A DNA stretch of 64,000 nt from JADJPO01 sp963825645 (GCA_963825645.1 CAWGTT010000001.1:1-64000); one strand, 5' to 3'; counted from the first letter of the stretch, positions 8,343-17,221 are shown. Notes: generated from the sequence alone by a model not told the origin. Program-made: numbers and translations.

Positions 8343-8509
8343 CCGCGATGACACTCATGCCCCGACCCCATGCCCGACCAGCCGAACTGGGCCGAGCCCG
8401 GCCGCGACTCACCCATCAGCAGGCAGCACCGATGCACGCCGCAGCGACACCAGCCCCGCACGACACGACCGACAACCCGCCTGTGACGAGAACACCGAAA
8501 GGACGGATC

Positions 8510-10102
8510 GTGATAACGCACACCAAGTCCGGTAGCGCCCGGACCCGGCGACGCGCAGGACGCACCGTGGGGCGAGCCACCCGGATGCTGCGCGCTCTGG
8601 CCGTCTCTGTGATCTGCACACTGTCCGCCGCAGGCATCGTCGCGCTGGGAAGCCCGGCGAGTGCGGCCGGCTACAACCCGGCGACGGACACGCACTCGAT
8701 GTCCGCCACGACTGCGCATGTCGGCGCGCAGGCGTGGTGGGCGGCGGGGTACACCGGTCAGGGCGTGGATGTCGCGGTGATCGATACCGGTGTCGCGCCG
8801 GTCGCTGGTCTGGACGCGCCGGGCAAGGTGGTCAACGGGCCGGACCTGTCGCTGGAGTCGCAGAACCCCGCGTTCCGGTACCTGGACACCAACGGGCACG
8901 GCACGTTCATGGCCGGTCTGATCGCCGGGCACGACCAGGCGCTGACCGTCCCGTACGCGAACGCGCCGGCGTCGGCGTACCGGGGGATCGCCCCGGACGC
9001 GCGGATCGTCAACGTCAAGGTCGGGGTCGCCGACGGCGGCGTCGACGTCTCGCAGGTGATCGCCGCGGTCAACTGGGTGGTCCAGCACAGGAACGACAAC
9101 GGCCTGAACATCCGGGTGATCAACCTCTCCTACGGCACCAACTCCACCCAGGCCTACGGCGTCGACCCGCTCGCCTACGCCGTCGACCGGGCCTGGAAGC
9201 AGGGCATCGTCGTCGTCGCCGCCGCCGGGAACTCCGGCTACCAGCGCGGCAACGGCGCGCCCGGGCTGGCCAACCCGGCGTACAACCCGTACGTGATCGG
9301 TGTCGGCGGCTACGACACCATGGGCACCAGCGCCCCCAACGACGACGAGATGGGCTCGTACTCGGCGAGCTCGGCCGGCTGCGGCTCGAAGTGCAAGAAC
9401 CCGGACTTCGTCGCCGCCGGCTCCCACCTGCAGGGCCTGCGGGTGCCCGGGTCCTTCATCGACCAGACCCACCCCGAGGGCCGGATCGACGCCCGCTACT
9501 TCCGCGGCTCCGGCACCTCCCAGGCGGCGGCCATCGCCTCCGGCACGATCGCCCTGATCCTGCAGAAGTACCCGAACCTGACCCCCGACCAGGTCAAACG
9601 GTTCATCGCCGACAACGCCAAGAAGGTCCCCGGCGCGGACAGCCAGGCCCAGGGCGGCGGAGAGATCAACCTGACCGTCCTGGCGAAGAAGAACCCCGCC
9701 AACTACACCCAGAAGTTCACCAACCCCACCGGCACCGGCTCCCTCGAGCTCGCCCGTGGCAGCGAGCACCTCAGCACCGACGGCGTCGTCCTGACCGGCG
9801 AGCAGGACATCTTCGGCCACGCCTTCGACTCCACCGCGATGGCGGCGGCCGAAGCGAGCGGCAGCAGCTGGGCCGCCGGCACCTGGAACGGCAGCAGCTG
9901 GGCCGGCAGCAGCTGGGCCGGATCCTCCTGGGCCGGCAAGTCCTGGGCCGGATCCTCCTGGGCCGGCAAGTCCTGGGCCGGGTCCTCCTGGGCCGGCAAC
10001 ACCTGGTCCGGCAGCAGCTGGTCCGGCAGCAGCTGGTCCGGCAGCTCGTGGTCCGGCAGCAGCTGGTCCGGAGGCAGCTGGTCCGCAGGCAACTGGACCT
10101 GA
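8510..10102 (+). CDS. Secreted S8 (subtilisin) serine protease with Trp-pentapeptide tail, copy 2
   Basis: 530 residues from GTG 8510, chosen for the GAAAGGA element about 6 nt upstream. The Arg-rich N-terminus and the hydrophobic stretch ALAVSVICTLSAAGIVALG ending SPASA form a signal peptide. Triad: Asp92 (AVIDTGV), His130 (GHGTFMAG), Ser337 (GSGTSQAAA); oxyanion Asn in AAAGNSG. Two Cys in GCGSKCKNPDF could form a disulphide. A conserved linker (TGTGSLELARG, DGVVLTGEQDIFG) leads into about 15 pentads, SSWAG then SSWSG, ending GNWT. It probably arose by tandem duplication with copy 1, from which it is well diverged. It is followed by a strong terminator, so the two genes may form one transcription unit. 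Confidence 0.92.
   Translation: MITHTKSGSARTRRRAGRTVGRATRMLRALAVSVICTLSAAGIVALGSPASAAGYNPATDTHSMSATTAHVGAQAWWAAGYTGQGVDVAVIDTGVAPVAGLDAPGKVVNGPDLSLESQNPAFRYLDTNGHGTFMAGLIAGHDQALTVPYANAPASAYRGIAPDARIVNVKVGVADGGVDVSQVIAAVNWVVQHRNDNGLNIRVINLSYGTNSTQAYGVDPLAYAVDRAWKQGIVVVAAAGNSGYQRGNGAPGLANPAYNPYVIGVGGYDTMGTSAPNDDEMGSYSASSAGCGSKCKNPDFVAAGSHLQGLRVPGSFIDQTHPEGRIDARYFRGSGTSQAAAIASGTIALILQKYPNLTPDQVKRFIADNAKKVPGADSQAQGGGEINLTVLAKKNPANYTQKFTNPTGTGSLELARGSEHLSTDGVVLTGEQDIFGHAFDSTAMAAAEASGSSWAAGTWNGSSWAGSSWAGSSWAGKSWAGSSWAGKSWAGSSWAGNTWSGSSWSGSSWSGSSWSGSSWSGGSWSAGNWT
9862..10099 (+). repeat. 15-bp coding repeats (Trp pentads), protease 2
   Basis: About 15 tandem 15-nt units encode SSWAG, KSWAG and SSWSG. 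Units near the 3' end are almost identical at the DNA level (GGCAGCAGCTGGTCC), pointing to recent expansion or gene conversion. Confidence 0.9.
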
Positions 10103-10121
10103 CCATCGGATCTCCGTCGAC

Positions 10122-10157
10122 GCGCCCCCGCTGCCGATCACTCGGCAGCGGGGGCGC
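10122..10157 (+). terminator. Rho-independent-type terminator after protease 2
   Basis: A perfect 16-bp stem (10122-10137 with 10142-10157) and a 4-nt loop, 19 bp after the protease stop codon. There is no strong T-run, as is common in actinobacteria. Confidence 0.75.
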
Positions 10158-10159
10158 TG

Positions 10160-10702
10160 ACGTCGTCCATCCCGCGGGGATCGCAGGGCCCGAATGTAAT
10201 CGGACGGGATTGAGATGTAATCGGACGGGGTTGATCGGGCTCGGTGAACAGTGCCGGATCAGGTCGTCCGTCCTCGGGCGACAGGCCCCGCCCACCACTC
10301 ACCGGGGTACGGCGCCACCGGATACAGAGTCACCGGATACACAGTCACCGGATACTGGGCGGGGCGCCCGCCGCCCGCATACCCGCGCCCCCACCAGCCC
10401 GGCCGCGGCCTTGGGTCGGGTGTCGGAACCCACTCCCGCCAGTCGTGCCACCCACCAGCACCCCTGCGCCGAACGGCGCGATCACTCGCCACGTGCCCTG
10501 ACGCGGGCAGCAAGAACGCGGGCTGCGAGAAGGCTCGTGGGCCGTTCAGCGAGATCGATGGGAGTCGAGTCACCTGTAGGTCCAGCCGTCGCTGATAGTC
10601 ATTGGGAATCATCGGCTCTCAATAGCCCGCCGTGGCAGATCGCCGGCAAGGCAGACGCCCAGGAGTGGGAAACCGCTGGTCAAGGCCGGTTCCTAGCCTG
10701 GC
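10160..10702. other. Intergenic stretch with short direct repeats, no recognisable gene
   Basis: I see no supported coding region. Small repeats stand out: TGTAATCGGACGGG twice near 10195-10229, and CACCGGATAC three times between 10316 and 10356. Their role is unknown. They could be remnants of protein-binding sites or of slipped replication. Confidence 0.5.
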
Positions 10703-10855
10703 GTGCGAGTGATCACCGTCGCCGAGCTTGAGCAGATGACGCACGAGGATCGGGAGCGTACGTTCAAGGACAGCATCGTCCGTGACCTCGATGATGTTCC
10801 CGAGCGGTTTCGGCCCGTCTTGGAGGCCCAGCGCGATCGCGTACTGGAGCGTTAG
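10703..10855 (+). pseudogene. Small antitoxin-like protein, copy X (nonsense-truncated)
   Basis: The reading frame starts with GTG and VRVITVAELEQMT, and matches the intact gene at 11749 almost residue for residue. It then hits TAG (10853-10855) where the intact copy has GAG, losing the last 9 residues and the overlap with the next gene. The downstream partner at 10879 is also damaged, so this unit is decaying. Confidence 0.75.
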
Positions 10856-10878
10856 GCGGGCCTGCGCGGCAACGCCTC

Positions 10879-11160
10879 GTGACTCGTCGGCTCGTCCGAG
10901 CCAGCCCTGACTTCTTCGCTTCCCTCGACGCCCAACTTGGTGACGAACGCGGCTCGCAGGATGAGCCGTCGTCGGCGGACCTCGAGGCGTACGAACTGCT
11001 GTCGATCATCGAAGAGTTCGCCACGGGCCGGGACGACCTGCCCGAGCACATCCCCGGCCGAACCGAGTATCGCGTGCTGATCAAGACGGGTCGGGTGGTG
11101 CCGATGGTTCCGTGGTGGGTCAACTGGCTCCCGATGGTGCCATCGAGCTCGTGGATATAG
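10879..11160 (+). pseudogene. Toxin-like partner protein, copy X (frameshifted)
   Basis: Starts GTG (TRRLVRASPDFFASLDAQLGDERG) and is homologous to the intact gene at 11925-12236. Near 11103 one base is missing relative to the intact copy. The conserved end SVVGQLAPDGAIELVDIAIDL is therefore replaced by an out-of-frame PWWVNWLPMVPSSSWI. It is followed, as in the intact copy, by about 200 bp of shared sequence and a tRNA-Tyr fragment. Confidence 0.75.
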
Positions 11161-11364
11161 CGAATGACCTTCGCGGGCCCTGGATCTGATCGGCGAGAGC
11201 TGCTGTGGCGGTGGCGCCTGCCGCTCGGCGGCCTCATCGACGAGTGGTCGGTTGTCCAGTCGTGGCCAACCGTCGACGACGGTGAACGGCTGGTCGCGGG
11301 GGAGGGGCGGGGCCGAGGCCTCGTTGGCGGCAAACCGGCTGGTCAGGGCCGTTTCCGGGGCGCT

Positions 11365-11416
11365 CTATGAAACCGTCGGCACAGCCTACGTTGGTTCGAA
11401 TCCATCACCCGCCACC
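11365..11416 (+). repeat. tRNA-Tyr 3'-half fragment 3 (att-like)
   Basis: Same segment as fragments 1 and 2, but the anticodon loop has decayed (CTATGAA instead of CTGTAAA or CTGTAGA). From ACCGTCGG to the acceptor end it is identical. It separates the damaged copy X from the intact copy Y of the toxin-antitoxin-like pair. Confidence 0.83.
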
Positions 11417-11649
11417 ACCCGAAATGGGCCTGTGACCTGCGCATACGTCCTCGCTTGGCGACCTGGGGGGTATGCGACCGGGTGGTCCAAATGGGGCGGT
11501 TCGAGAAACCGTCCGGGCAACCCGCGTGCCGCCCACGCGGCGCTGTGACCAGCGGTGATGGTTCCCCGGCAACTGCTCCCGGCGGTGTTGCGTGATTGGT
11601 TGGGTGTTGAACCGCGGGGTATGCGCGGGGATGATCTTGGCGGCCTAGA

Positions 11650-11666
11650 ATACCTGGGTGGGGTAT
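11650..11666. promoter_or_regulatory. CsoR-like operator palindrome, site 3
   Basis: ATACCTGGGTGGGGTAT matches the TACCC-N5-GGGTA form with one change. It lies 233 bp after tRNA-Tyr fragment 3 and 82 bp before the GTG of the intact antitoxin-like gene. It is the only island copy followed closely, in the same direction, by an intact gene. Confidence 0.4.
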
Positions 11667-11748
11667 CAAGGGTGGGGTGCGCTGGCTCGTTGTCGGATCC
11701 GGCCGATACTTTGGTGCAGAGAAGGCAGCGAGTTCGAGGGAGGCTGGC

Positions 11749-11928
11749 GTGCGAGTGATCACCGTCGCCGAGCTTGAGCAGATGACGCCCGAGGAGCGGG
11801 AGCGTACCTTCAAGGACAGCATCGTCCGTGACCTCGATGATGTTCCCGAGCAGTTCCGGCCCGTCTTGGAGGCCCAGCGCGATCGCGTACTGGAGCGTGA
11901 GGCGCGCCTGCGCGGCAACGCCTTGTGA
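11749..11928 (+). CDS. Small antitoxin-like protein, copy Y (intact)
   Basis: 59 residues (VRVITVAELEQMTPEERERTF...). GTG 11749 is chosen because GAGGGAGG lies 5 nt upstream and because the homologous copy X begins at the same codon. The protein is charged and helical (PEERERTFKDSIVRDLDDVP, RDRVLEREARLRG), as antitoxins often are. Its stop TGA overlaps the GTG start of the next gene (GTGA), giving translational coupling. I do not recognise a named family. The size, overlap and mobile context make a toxin-antitoxin pair the best guess, but a pair of unrelated function is possible. Confidence 0.65.
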   Translation: MRVITVAELEQMTPEERERTFKDSIVRDLDDVPEQFRPVLEAQRDRVLEREARLRGNAL

Positions 11929-12236
11929 CTCTTCGGGTCGTCCGAGCCAGCCCTGACCTCTTCGCTTCCCTCGACACCCAACTCGGTGATGAACGCGGCC
12001 CGGACGGTGAGCCGTCGTCGTCGGATTTCGAGGCGTACGAACTGCTGTCGATCATCGAAGAGTTCGCCACCGGCTGGGACGACCTGCCCGAGTTCATCCC
12101 GGGCCGCACCGAGTATCGCGTGCTGATCAAGACGGGTCGCGTGGTGCCGATGGTGTCCGTCGTGGGTCAACTGGCTCCCGATGGCGCCATCGAGCTCGTT
12201 GACATAGCCATCGACCTTCGCGGGCCCTGGATCTGA
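11925..12236 (+). CDS. Putative toxin-like partner protein, copy Y (intact)
   Basis: 103 residues from GTG 11925. The protein begins VRASPDLFASLDTQLGDERG and ends GRTEYRVLIKTGRVVPMVSVVGQL followed by APDGAIELVDIAIDL. That closing set of beta strands is reminiscent of RelE/ParE-fold toxins, but I see no diagnostic catalytic residues and would not assign the family. It overlaps the 59-residue gene upstream by 4 nt. A decayed copy lies 1.05 kb upstream. Both copies are followed by the same roughly 130-200 bp of sequence and a tRNA-Tyr fragment, so the whole unit was duplicated. Confidence 0.6.
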   Translation: MTLRVVRASPDLFASLDTQLGDERGPDGEPSSSDFEAYELLSIIEEFATGWDDLPEFIPGRTEYRVLIKTGRVVPMVSVVGQLAPDGAIELVDIAIDLRGPWI

Positions 12237-12399
12237 TGGGCGAAAGCTGCTGTGGTGGCGTCCGCGGCGTGGCGGTCTCATCGGCGAGTGGCTTGGCTGT
12301 CCAGTCGTGGCCAACCGTCGGCGACTGTCCGTGGGAGAGGGGCGGGGCCGAGGCTTCGCCGTCGGCAAAGCTGCTGGTCAGGGCGGTTTCGGGTGCTCG

Positions 12400-12450
12400 C
12401 TGTAGAACCGTCGGCACAGCCTACGTTGGCTCGAATCCATCACCGCCACC
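12400..12450 (+). repeat. tRNA-Tyr 3'-half fragment 4 (att-like)
   Basis: 51 nt, the same tRNA-Tyr segment with two changes: TTGGCTCGAATCC in the T-loop stem and one base lost from the acceptor strand (CACCGCCACC). The sequence after it (GAAGATCAACA...GACCTGCGGAAACGCGCAGG) matches that after fragments 1 and 2. Confidence 0.83.
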
Positions 12451-12593
12451 GAAGATCAACAGCCGCGTGACCTGCGGAAACGCGCAGGATGGGGTTATGC
12501 GCAGCGACCGTGGGTGGGAGCGGTGCCCGTCTGCGCTGCCACTCTGTCTGGGTCACGGTCTGTGTCCATGTGCGGGGCTGCGACCTGGACCGA

Positions 12594-13432
12594 TCACAGA
12601 CGGTGCCGATCCGGCACCGCTCCCGAAAGAAGGGACGGGCTGGTCGCGGCGAATACGCGGCGACGAAACCGGCCCTCCAGGCGATGGCCCGGATACCCCG
12701 GTCGGGTATGGGAGTGCCCCATCGTCTCGTGCGCTCGGGCCGGTGACCACCTGCCGGGGTGATCCACGTCGTTCCGTGCCCGCACAACGTTGTGTGCCAG
12801 GCCGGCGAGGGCCCGGGGCTCGGCCCGAGGGGCCAGAACGCGGGAGGGCGCGGGCGGATACTCGCTGTCGGTGTCGGGTGATTCGTCGAGCAGGGCGAGT
12901 AGCTGGTCGGGGTCGAGGGTGGCGAGGTCGACCGGGCCGGTGCCGGTGATGACGTGGAGGGCGACCTGTCCGGTGGCGTGGTGGTGGGCGTGGTCGATGA
13001 GGGTCTTGGCGCGGCGGCGTTTGGTGATCCGGTCGGCCAGGTCGGCCACGGCGAGTGCGGCCAAGGGGATGGACACAACCAGTGCTGGGGTGCCCAGGTC
13101 GGTCCAGCCGATCTTGGTGGCGGCCGTCAGGCTCGCACCGAGGACCTTCCGGGCCTGCGGGTCCTCGGCTGCGACGAGGAGCTGGCCGAGCATGAAGCCG
13201 ACGACGGCGAGGCCGTCGGGGCGCTGCAGTCGCATGTTGATTTGGAAGGACTCGACCACGCGGGGGAACGCGGCCTGGTAGTCCTCGCGGGCCAGGTCGA
13301 TCTGGGCCAGGTCCCACGTGGCGGCGGCGATCCCGTCGACGTCGCCGAGCTCTCGGTTGGCCTCCAGCCGACGGCGCTGTAGCTCGGCGCTTCGTCGTAG
13401 TCGCCGCGGTGGTCGTGGTCGTACGGGCCATC
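12594..13432 (-). pseudogene. TPR-repeat protein, frameshifted remnant
   Basis: On the minus strand, GDYDEA...QRRRLEANRELGDVDGIAAAT followed by WDLAQIDLAREDYQAAF, then VESFQINMRLQRPDGLAVVG and LTAATKIGWTDLG, reads like the TPR arrays of actinobacterial signalling or STAND-type proteins. A frame change near 13385 splits the first repeat, and no complete N-terminal effector or ATPase domain is present. After about 12840 the frame stays open to 12594 but no longer resembles the family. Probably the tail of a large regulatory or defence protein left by a deletion. Confidence 0.65.
12693..12709. promoter_or_regulatory. CsoR-like operator palindrome, site 4
   Basis: ATACCCCGGTCGGGTAT has perfect TACCC-N5-GGGTA arms. 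It lies 242 bp after tRNA-Tyr fragment 4. No intact gene follows in either direction, and it sits within the degraded TPR region. Confidence 0.45.
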
Positions 13433-13716
13433 ACCGAGGCCGCCGACCCCCGCCGTCGCGGCCGTCGAGTTCGCCCGCTGGCTGCCGGCCGCCGACCCCC
13501 GGTGATCGTCCGGGCTCGCTGCCCTACCAGCGCTCTCTGGCCGACCACGCGAGATCGCTCCTGGATCCGGGCATGGCGGGCAGGCTGCGCTGTCCAACGC
13601 GGATGGTGACCCGGCCGTCCTGCCGACCGGCTGCGCGGCCGGCTGGTCCGCGCCGAGCGGGCGATCACCGGCGATGACGGCGATCACGGTCGGGCCGGAT
13701 ACGTGGCCGTGGCTCC

Positions 13717-15840
13717 GTGGTCCACTCGCCAGCCGTGGGCGTAGAGTCAATGGAGTGGTTCTCGAACCGCGGCGATTTCAGCGATCGGAGCGACGGCCGG
13801 CACCGGGGCCCGCCGGGCCACCATCCGCCCGACCGCGTGTGGAACACACTGTCGCGCCCGGTGCAGGAGCAGATCCTCGCCAAGCGGATCGCGCTGTGGG
13901 TGATCGACGCGGGCCGGATCGCGCGCGAGGCGGGCCTGGCGGGCCGGACGAACACGGTGCTTCAGGTGTGCTTCTTCGCGATCTCGGGGGTGCTCGAACG
14001 GGAACGGGCGATCGAGCGGGTCAAGGCTCAGGTCGCGAAGACCTACGCCCGCCGCGGCGCCGAGGTGGTGGAACGCAACCAGCGGGCGATCGACCACGCG
14101 CTGGGCGGGCTGCACCGGGTGGAGCTGCCCGAACGGGTGACGTCCACACGCGAGCTGGCCCCCATCGTGCCGCCCGACGCGCCGGAGTTCCTGCGGACGG
14201 TGACCGCGGCGATGATGGCCGGCCACGGCGACCAGCTGCCGGTCAGCGCGCTGCCGGCGGACGGCACGTACCCCAGCGGCACGACCAGGTACGAGAAGCG
14301 GAACGTCTCCGAGCTGGTCGCGGCCTGGGATCCCGACCTGTGCATCCAGTGCGGCAACTGCAGCTTCGTCTGTCCGCACAGCGTGATCCGCTCCCGCTAT
14401 TACCACGCATCCCGCTTGGACGGCGCGCCGGAGGGTTTCCTGTCGGCTCTGCTCAACGCTCCCGGGCTGCCGGACACCCGCTACACGCTGCAGGTCTATG
14501 TCGAGGATTGCACGGGCTGCGGGATGTGCGTCGAGGCCTGCCCGGTGTCCGCGGGCGGAGACCCCGTGCACCGGGCGATCAACCTCGCGGATCGCGAGCC
14601 GTCGCTGGCCGCCGAGCGCGCGAACATCGGGTTCTTCGAGGGCCTGCCGCCGGCCGATCGCTCGCGGGTCGATTTCGGCACCGTGCGCGGCACCCAGTTC
14701 CTCGAGCCGCTGTTCGAGTTTTCCGGCGCCTGCGCGGGATGCGGTGAGACCCCGTACCTGAAGGTCCTTTCCCAGCTGTTCGGCGATCGCCTCACGGTCG
14801 CCAACGCGACCGGCTGCTCGTCGATCTACGGCGGCAACCTGCCGACCACCCCATGGGCGACCGACGCCGACGGGCGCGGACCGGCATGGTCGAACTCGCT
14901 GTTCGAGGACAACGCCGAGTTCGGACTCGGCCTGCGGCTCGCGGCCGACCACCACACCGAGCTCGCCCGCGGCCGCCTGCTGGAGCTGCGCGCGCAGCTC
15001 GGGGCGGAGCTGGTAGACGAGATCCTCGATGCGCCGCAGCTCCGGGAGTCGGAGCTTCGCGCCCAGCGCGCACGCCTGGCCGAGCTGGAGCGGCGCTTGG
15101 ACGAACTGGACGGTCCCGCGGTCGCCGATCTGCGCAGCGTGCTCGATCACCTGATCCGGCGCAGCGTGTGGATCGTCGGCGGAGACGGCTGGGCGTTCGA
15201 CATCGGTTCGGGCGGGCTCGATCACGTCCTCGCCAGCGGGCACAACGTCAACGTGCTGGTGCTCGACACCGAGGTCTACTCGAACACCGGCGGACAGATG
15301 TCGAAGGCCACGCCGCTCGGTGCGGTCGCGAAGTTCGCCGCGGCGGGCAAGACCATGCCCACCAAGGACCTCGCGCTACAGGTGATCGCGATGGCCAACG
15401 TCTACGTCGCGCGGGTCGCGATGGGCGCCGACCCGCAGCAGACGCTCCGCGCGCTGCGCGAGGCCGAGGCCTACGACGGACCGTCGCTGGTGCTCGCCTA
15501 CAGCCACTGCATCGCCCACGGGTACGACATGCGTGACGGCCTGCACCAGCAGTATCGCGCGGTCGCCAGCGGCCACTGGCCGCTGATCCGCTACGACCCG
15601 GTGGTTCGTGCGGAGGGCGGCAACCCCTTCCTGCTCGACTCGCCGCGGCCACGGATGCGACTGGGCGACTACCGAAAGGGAGAGCTGCGTTTCCGCGCAC
15701 TCGCCAACGCCGACCCGGTTGAGGCCGAGCGCCTGCTGAGCCTCGCCCAGCAGGCGGCCGACCTGCGCTGGCGGACCTACGAGGAGATGGCAACCCGAGG
15801 CGCTCAGCGCTTCCCGCAGGACGCTCGCAAGGATCAGTGA
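13717..15840 (+). pseudogene. nifJ: Pyruvate:ferredoxin (flavodoxin) oxidoreductase, 5'-truncated
   Basis: Homology starts near 13839 (VWNTLSRPVQEQI) inside domain III. The N-terminal roughly 450-500 residues (pyruvate-binding and transketolase-like domains) of the usual 1170-1200 are missing. What remains is continuous: ALWVIDAGRIAREAGLAGRTNT, the two-[4Fe-4S] ferredoxin domain (CIQCGNCSFVCP and CTGCGMCVEACP), then the TPP-binding domain (CAGCGETPYLK, GCSSIYGGNLP, GDGWAFDIG, NTGGQMSKATPLGAVAKFAAAGK). The full enzyme oxidises pyruvate to acetyl-CoA and CO2, reducing ferredoxin. The first 40 codons of the open frame look unrelated to NifJ, so an upstream deletion has joined foreign DNA to the gene. 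Activity is unlikely unless the missing part is supplied elsewhere. Confidence 0.88.
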
Positions 15841-16850
15841 TGGACCTCGCGACCAGCTATATGGGCCTTCAACTGCGCAACCCGCTGGTGGCCTCGCCGT
15901 CGCCGCTGTCCTACACGTTCGACGGGGTCCGCCGGTTGGCGGACGGCGGCGTCGGCGCGATCGTGCTGTTCTCGCTGTACGAGGAGCAGCTGCGGGAGGA
16001 GGCCGCGCGCAACGCCCGGCTCGTGGACGCTCCCTCGGAGAGCTTCTCCGAGGCGCTCGGCTTCCTCCCGGCGGTCGCCACGGAGGACGCCGGCCCGCGC
16101 CGTTATCTGGACCTGGTGGAGCGGGCCGCGGCCGCGGTCGATGTACCGCTGATCGCGAGCCTCAACGGGACCACGCCGGAGGGCTGGACGGACTACGCCC
16201 GGGCGATGCAGGACGCCGGCGCCGCCGCGATCGAGCTGAACATCTACTTCCTGCCCGGTAACCCGCGCATCTCCGGCCGCGAGGTCGAGCAGCGCCACGT
16301 CGACATCCTCAGGCGCGTGAAGGATGCCGTGACCGTGCCGGTCGCGGTCAAGCTCAGCCCGTACTTCAGCTCCATCGGCGAGCTCGCGCTGCGCCTGGAC
16401 GAGGCGGGCGCCGACGCGCTCGTCCTGTTCAACCGCTTCCTGCAGCCCGACATCGACCCCGAAGAGCTCGCGATCGTACCCAGGGTCACGCTCTCCAACC
16501 CGGCCGATGGCCGCCTGCCACGGACGTGGATCGCGCTGCTGCGCGGCAGCGTCCGCGCGTCCCTCGCCGCGACGACCGGAGTCGACGGCCCGGACGACGT
16601 CGCCCGATACCTGCTCGCCGGCGCGGACGTGGTGATGACCACCTCAGCGCTGCTGCGCCATGGACCGCAGTACGCCGGCGGCCTGCTGGACGGGCTCTCT
16701 AAATGGATGACCCGCAAAGGATTTCAGAAGGTCGACGAGCTACGCGCCATGCTCTCGGTCCCGGCCGACATCGACCAGACGGCCTACCAGCGGACGGGCT
16801 ACGTCAGCGCGATGCGGGAAGCCAACGCCAGAACCCACGGCCCCTGGTGA
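15840..16850 (+). CDS. Dihydroorotate dehydrogenase-like flavoprotein
   Basis: 336 residues. The ATG overlaps the nifJ stop (TGATG), so the two were translated together. The TIM-barrel is recognisable from MDLATSYMGLQLRNPLVASPSPLSY, LIASLNGTTPEGW, AIELNIYFLPG, VPVAVKLSPYFSS, LVLFNRFLQPDID and the phosphate-binding end TTGVDGPDDVARYLLAGADVVMTTSALL. These are family features of the DHOD-like proteins that commonly sit directly downstream of nifJ. Their true substrate is unsettled; pyrimidine synthesis is not implied. The gene looks complete although its partner is truncated. Confidence 0.85.
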   Translation: MDLATSYMGLQLRNPLVASPSPLSYTFDGVRRLADGGVGAIVLFSLYEEQLREEAARNARLVDAPSESFSEALGFLPAVATEDAGPRRYLDLVERAAAAVDVPLIASLNGTTPEGWTDYARAMQDAGAAAIELNIYFLPGNPRISGREVEQRHVDILRRVKDAVTVPVAVKLSPYFSSIGELALRLDEAGADALVLFNRFLQPDIDPEELAIVPRVTLSNPADGRLPRTWIALLRGSVRASLAATTGVDGPDDVARYLLAGADVVMTTSALLRHGPQYAGGLLDGLSKWMTRKGFQKVDELRAMLSVPADIDQTAYQRTGYVSAMREANARTHGPW

Positions 16851-17221
16851 GCGCCGAAAAGGCAGCGCAACCCGGCCACTGAGCGGTGGTCGCCGCGCCG
16901 GGCGCTGCGCAGCCTTCCAGCTTCGGCTTAAACGGTGGAGGCGTATCGGGGGCGGGTGGCCAGGACCATGGTGGCCCTGGGCTGGCTCGACGATGCCTGA
17001 CCTGGGCCAAGTTGGTGTCGCTCGGCCTCTGGCCGGAGCTGGCAACGCGCGTCCCCGCGTGCTCCGACGGGATGTCCCGACCCGCGCACCGTCGTCCGCG
17101 CGTTGACAGCCGGAACGGCATCGGGCGGCTTCGTGCGCGGCATCGCACTCCCGGCGGCGGCGACCTTGGTCGCTGGACCACCCGCCGAGCGACACTGAGG
17201 ATGACGACGAAGGGGAACGAC
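16851..17221. other. Intergenic stretch without a recognisable gene
   Basis: No reading frame here resembles a protein. A TTGACA box occurs at about 17103 without a clear -10 partner. The next recognisable coding sequence is the SRPBCC remnant. Confidence 0.5.

Noticed and set aside
8089..10099. 15-bp repeats considered as a CRISPR array
   Set aside because: There are no unique spacers of constant length; the units are contiguous, in frame and code for the protease tails.
6624..10141. Long antisense frames full of Gly-Pro and short repeats opposite the two proteases
   Set aside because: These are the reverse reading of the Trp-pentad DNA (GPGPPGP-type strings); no start signals or domains support them.
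10259..10612. Minus-strand frame of 117 codons after the protease terminator
   Set aside because: Composition is dominated by repeats (YPVTVYPVTLYPV) from the CACCGGATAC units; no family resemblance or start signals.
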